Both the position numbers and the translations under genes were made by a program. The notes under the pieces were generated by a model that had not been told where the DNA came from, did not search any database, and saw nothing but the letters and a program-made list of their open reading frames with translations. From Bradyrhizobium sp. WSM1417 (GTDB lineage Bacteria; Pseudomonadota; Alphaproteobacteria; Rhizobiales; Xanthobacteraceae): 64,000 bases of DNA. Positions 63,810 through 64,000 of the stretch are shown in pieces. Within the stretch, counting starts at the first letter, position 1; each line of letters starts with the position of its first letter. The stretch is from assembly GCF_000515415.1 (NCBI RefSeq), contig NZ_KI911783.1, positions 2,780,392 to 2,844,391 on the forward strand, read 5' to 3'.

Positions 63810-64000
63810 TCAAGCCGCAGTCAGGGGACCGTCTTGCTTGCGACGACAGGCAAGGAAGCCGATGGCCGCGAAGCCCAGGATGAACATCGCCCAGGTCGAG
63901 GGCTCGGGGACTGCGCTCGTGAATGTCGCCGAGAATGTGAGGTCTGAAAAATTGTTGATCGCCGAATTCCATGCCGTCTGGGTCAGATTGGGTGTGGGAA
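63810..64000 (-). CDS. Partial PEPxxWA-CTERM secreted protein (cut by the window edge)
   Basis: Only the last 63 codons are visible. The minus-strand frame ends in [21 protein letters not shown] and CRRKQDGPLTAA before TGA at 63812-63810. The sorting signal is complete; the start and body lie outside the window. Confidence 0.85.
   Translation of the reverse strand, partial: PTPNLTQTAWNSAINNFSDLTFSATFTSAVPEPSTWAMFILGFAAIGFLACRRKQDGPLTAA

Overview
The window looks like a chromosomal segment of a Bradyrhizobium-type alphaproteobacterium. The grounds are moderate-to-high GC, small hypothetical proteins and DUF5681 / 'STGP-R-GK' proteins typical of that group, and many secreted proteins ending in the alphaproteobacterial PEPxxWA-CTERM tail. 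This assignment is inferred from gene content; no database search was possible.

Layout. (1) 0-3.6 kb: two small membrane proteins, two minus-strand PEPxxWA-CTERM genes with terminators, and a structured non-coding stretch. (2) 3.6-10.1 kb: a phage-derived, decaying island with two DUF5681 proteins, a ParB-domain DNA methyltransferase, a YqaJ exonuclease broken by a frameshift, an ERF annealing protein fused to a zinc/HNH-like domain, and small companions; no integrase or large terminase is present. (3) 10.5-17 kb: a SAM methyltransferase, a DUF535-membrane fusion, another PEPxxWA-CTERM gene and an orphan RND pump. (4) 17-38.4 kb: an exopolysaccharide assembly region. It holds an rfbF/SDR/rfbC/SDR nucleotide-sugar operon, several GT2 and GT4 glycosyltransferases, a Tat-exported glycosidase-like protein with phage tail-fibre-like modules, Wzy-like and Wzx-like proteins, a pyruvyl transferase, two acyltransferases, an FkbM methyltransferase, a Gfo/Idh-SDR fusion and a serine-acetyltransferase-like protein. 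(5) 38.6-55 kb: the export and sorting core, with a GT26-STAS fusion, a PrsT-like TPR lipoprotein, an outer-membrane barrel, Wza-like export protein, ExeA-like ATPase, Wzz-like chain-length protein, BY-kinase, trypsin-like protease, EpsI, EpsD, a 73-aa XrtV-type accessory protein, the exosortase itself, a metallophosphoesterase and two more glycosyltransferases. (6) 55-64 kb: eight further PEPxxWA-CTERM genes (the last cut by the window edge), small secreted proteins, strong hairpin terminators and a segmental duplication.

Working model: polysaccharide repeat units are made and flipped by region 4 enzymes, polymerised and exported through the Wzz/kinase/Wza-like/barrel system, and the exosortase processes at least eleven PEPxxWA-CTERM substrates encoded on both sides. 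PEP-CTERM proteins are generally linked to EPS or biofilm matrix, and this locus keeps sorting machinery, export machinery and substrates together.

The most notable observations are the duplicated sorting-tail/terminator/small-ORF cassette near 61.1 and 62.4 kb, the intact 51-aa minus-strand ORF in one copy, the protein fusions (GT26-STAS, Gfo/Idh-SDR, ERF-HNH-like, DUF535-membrane), the tail-fibre-like modules in the exported glycosidase candidate, and a folded element at 3057-3147.
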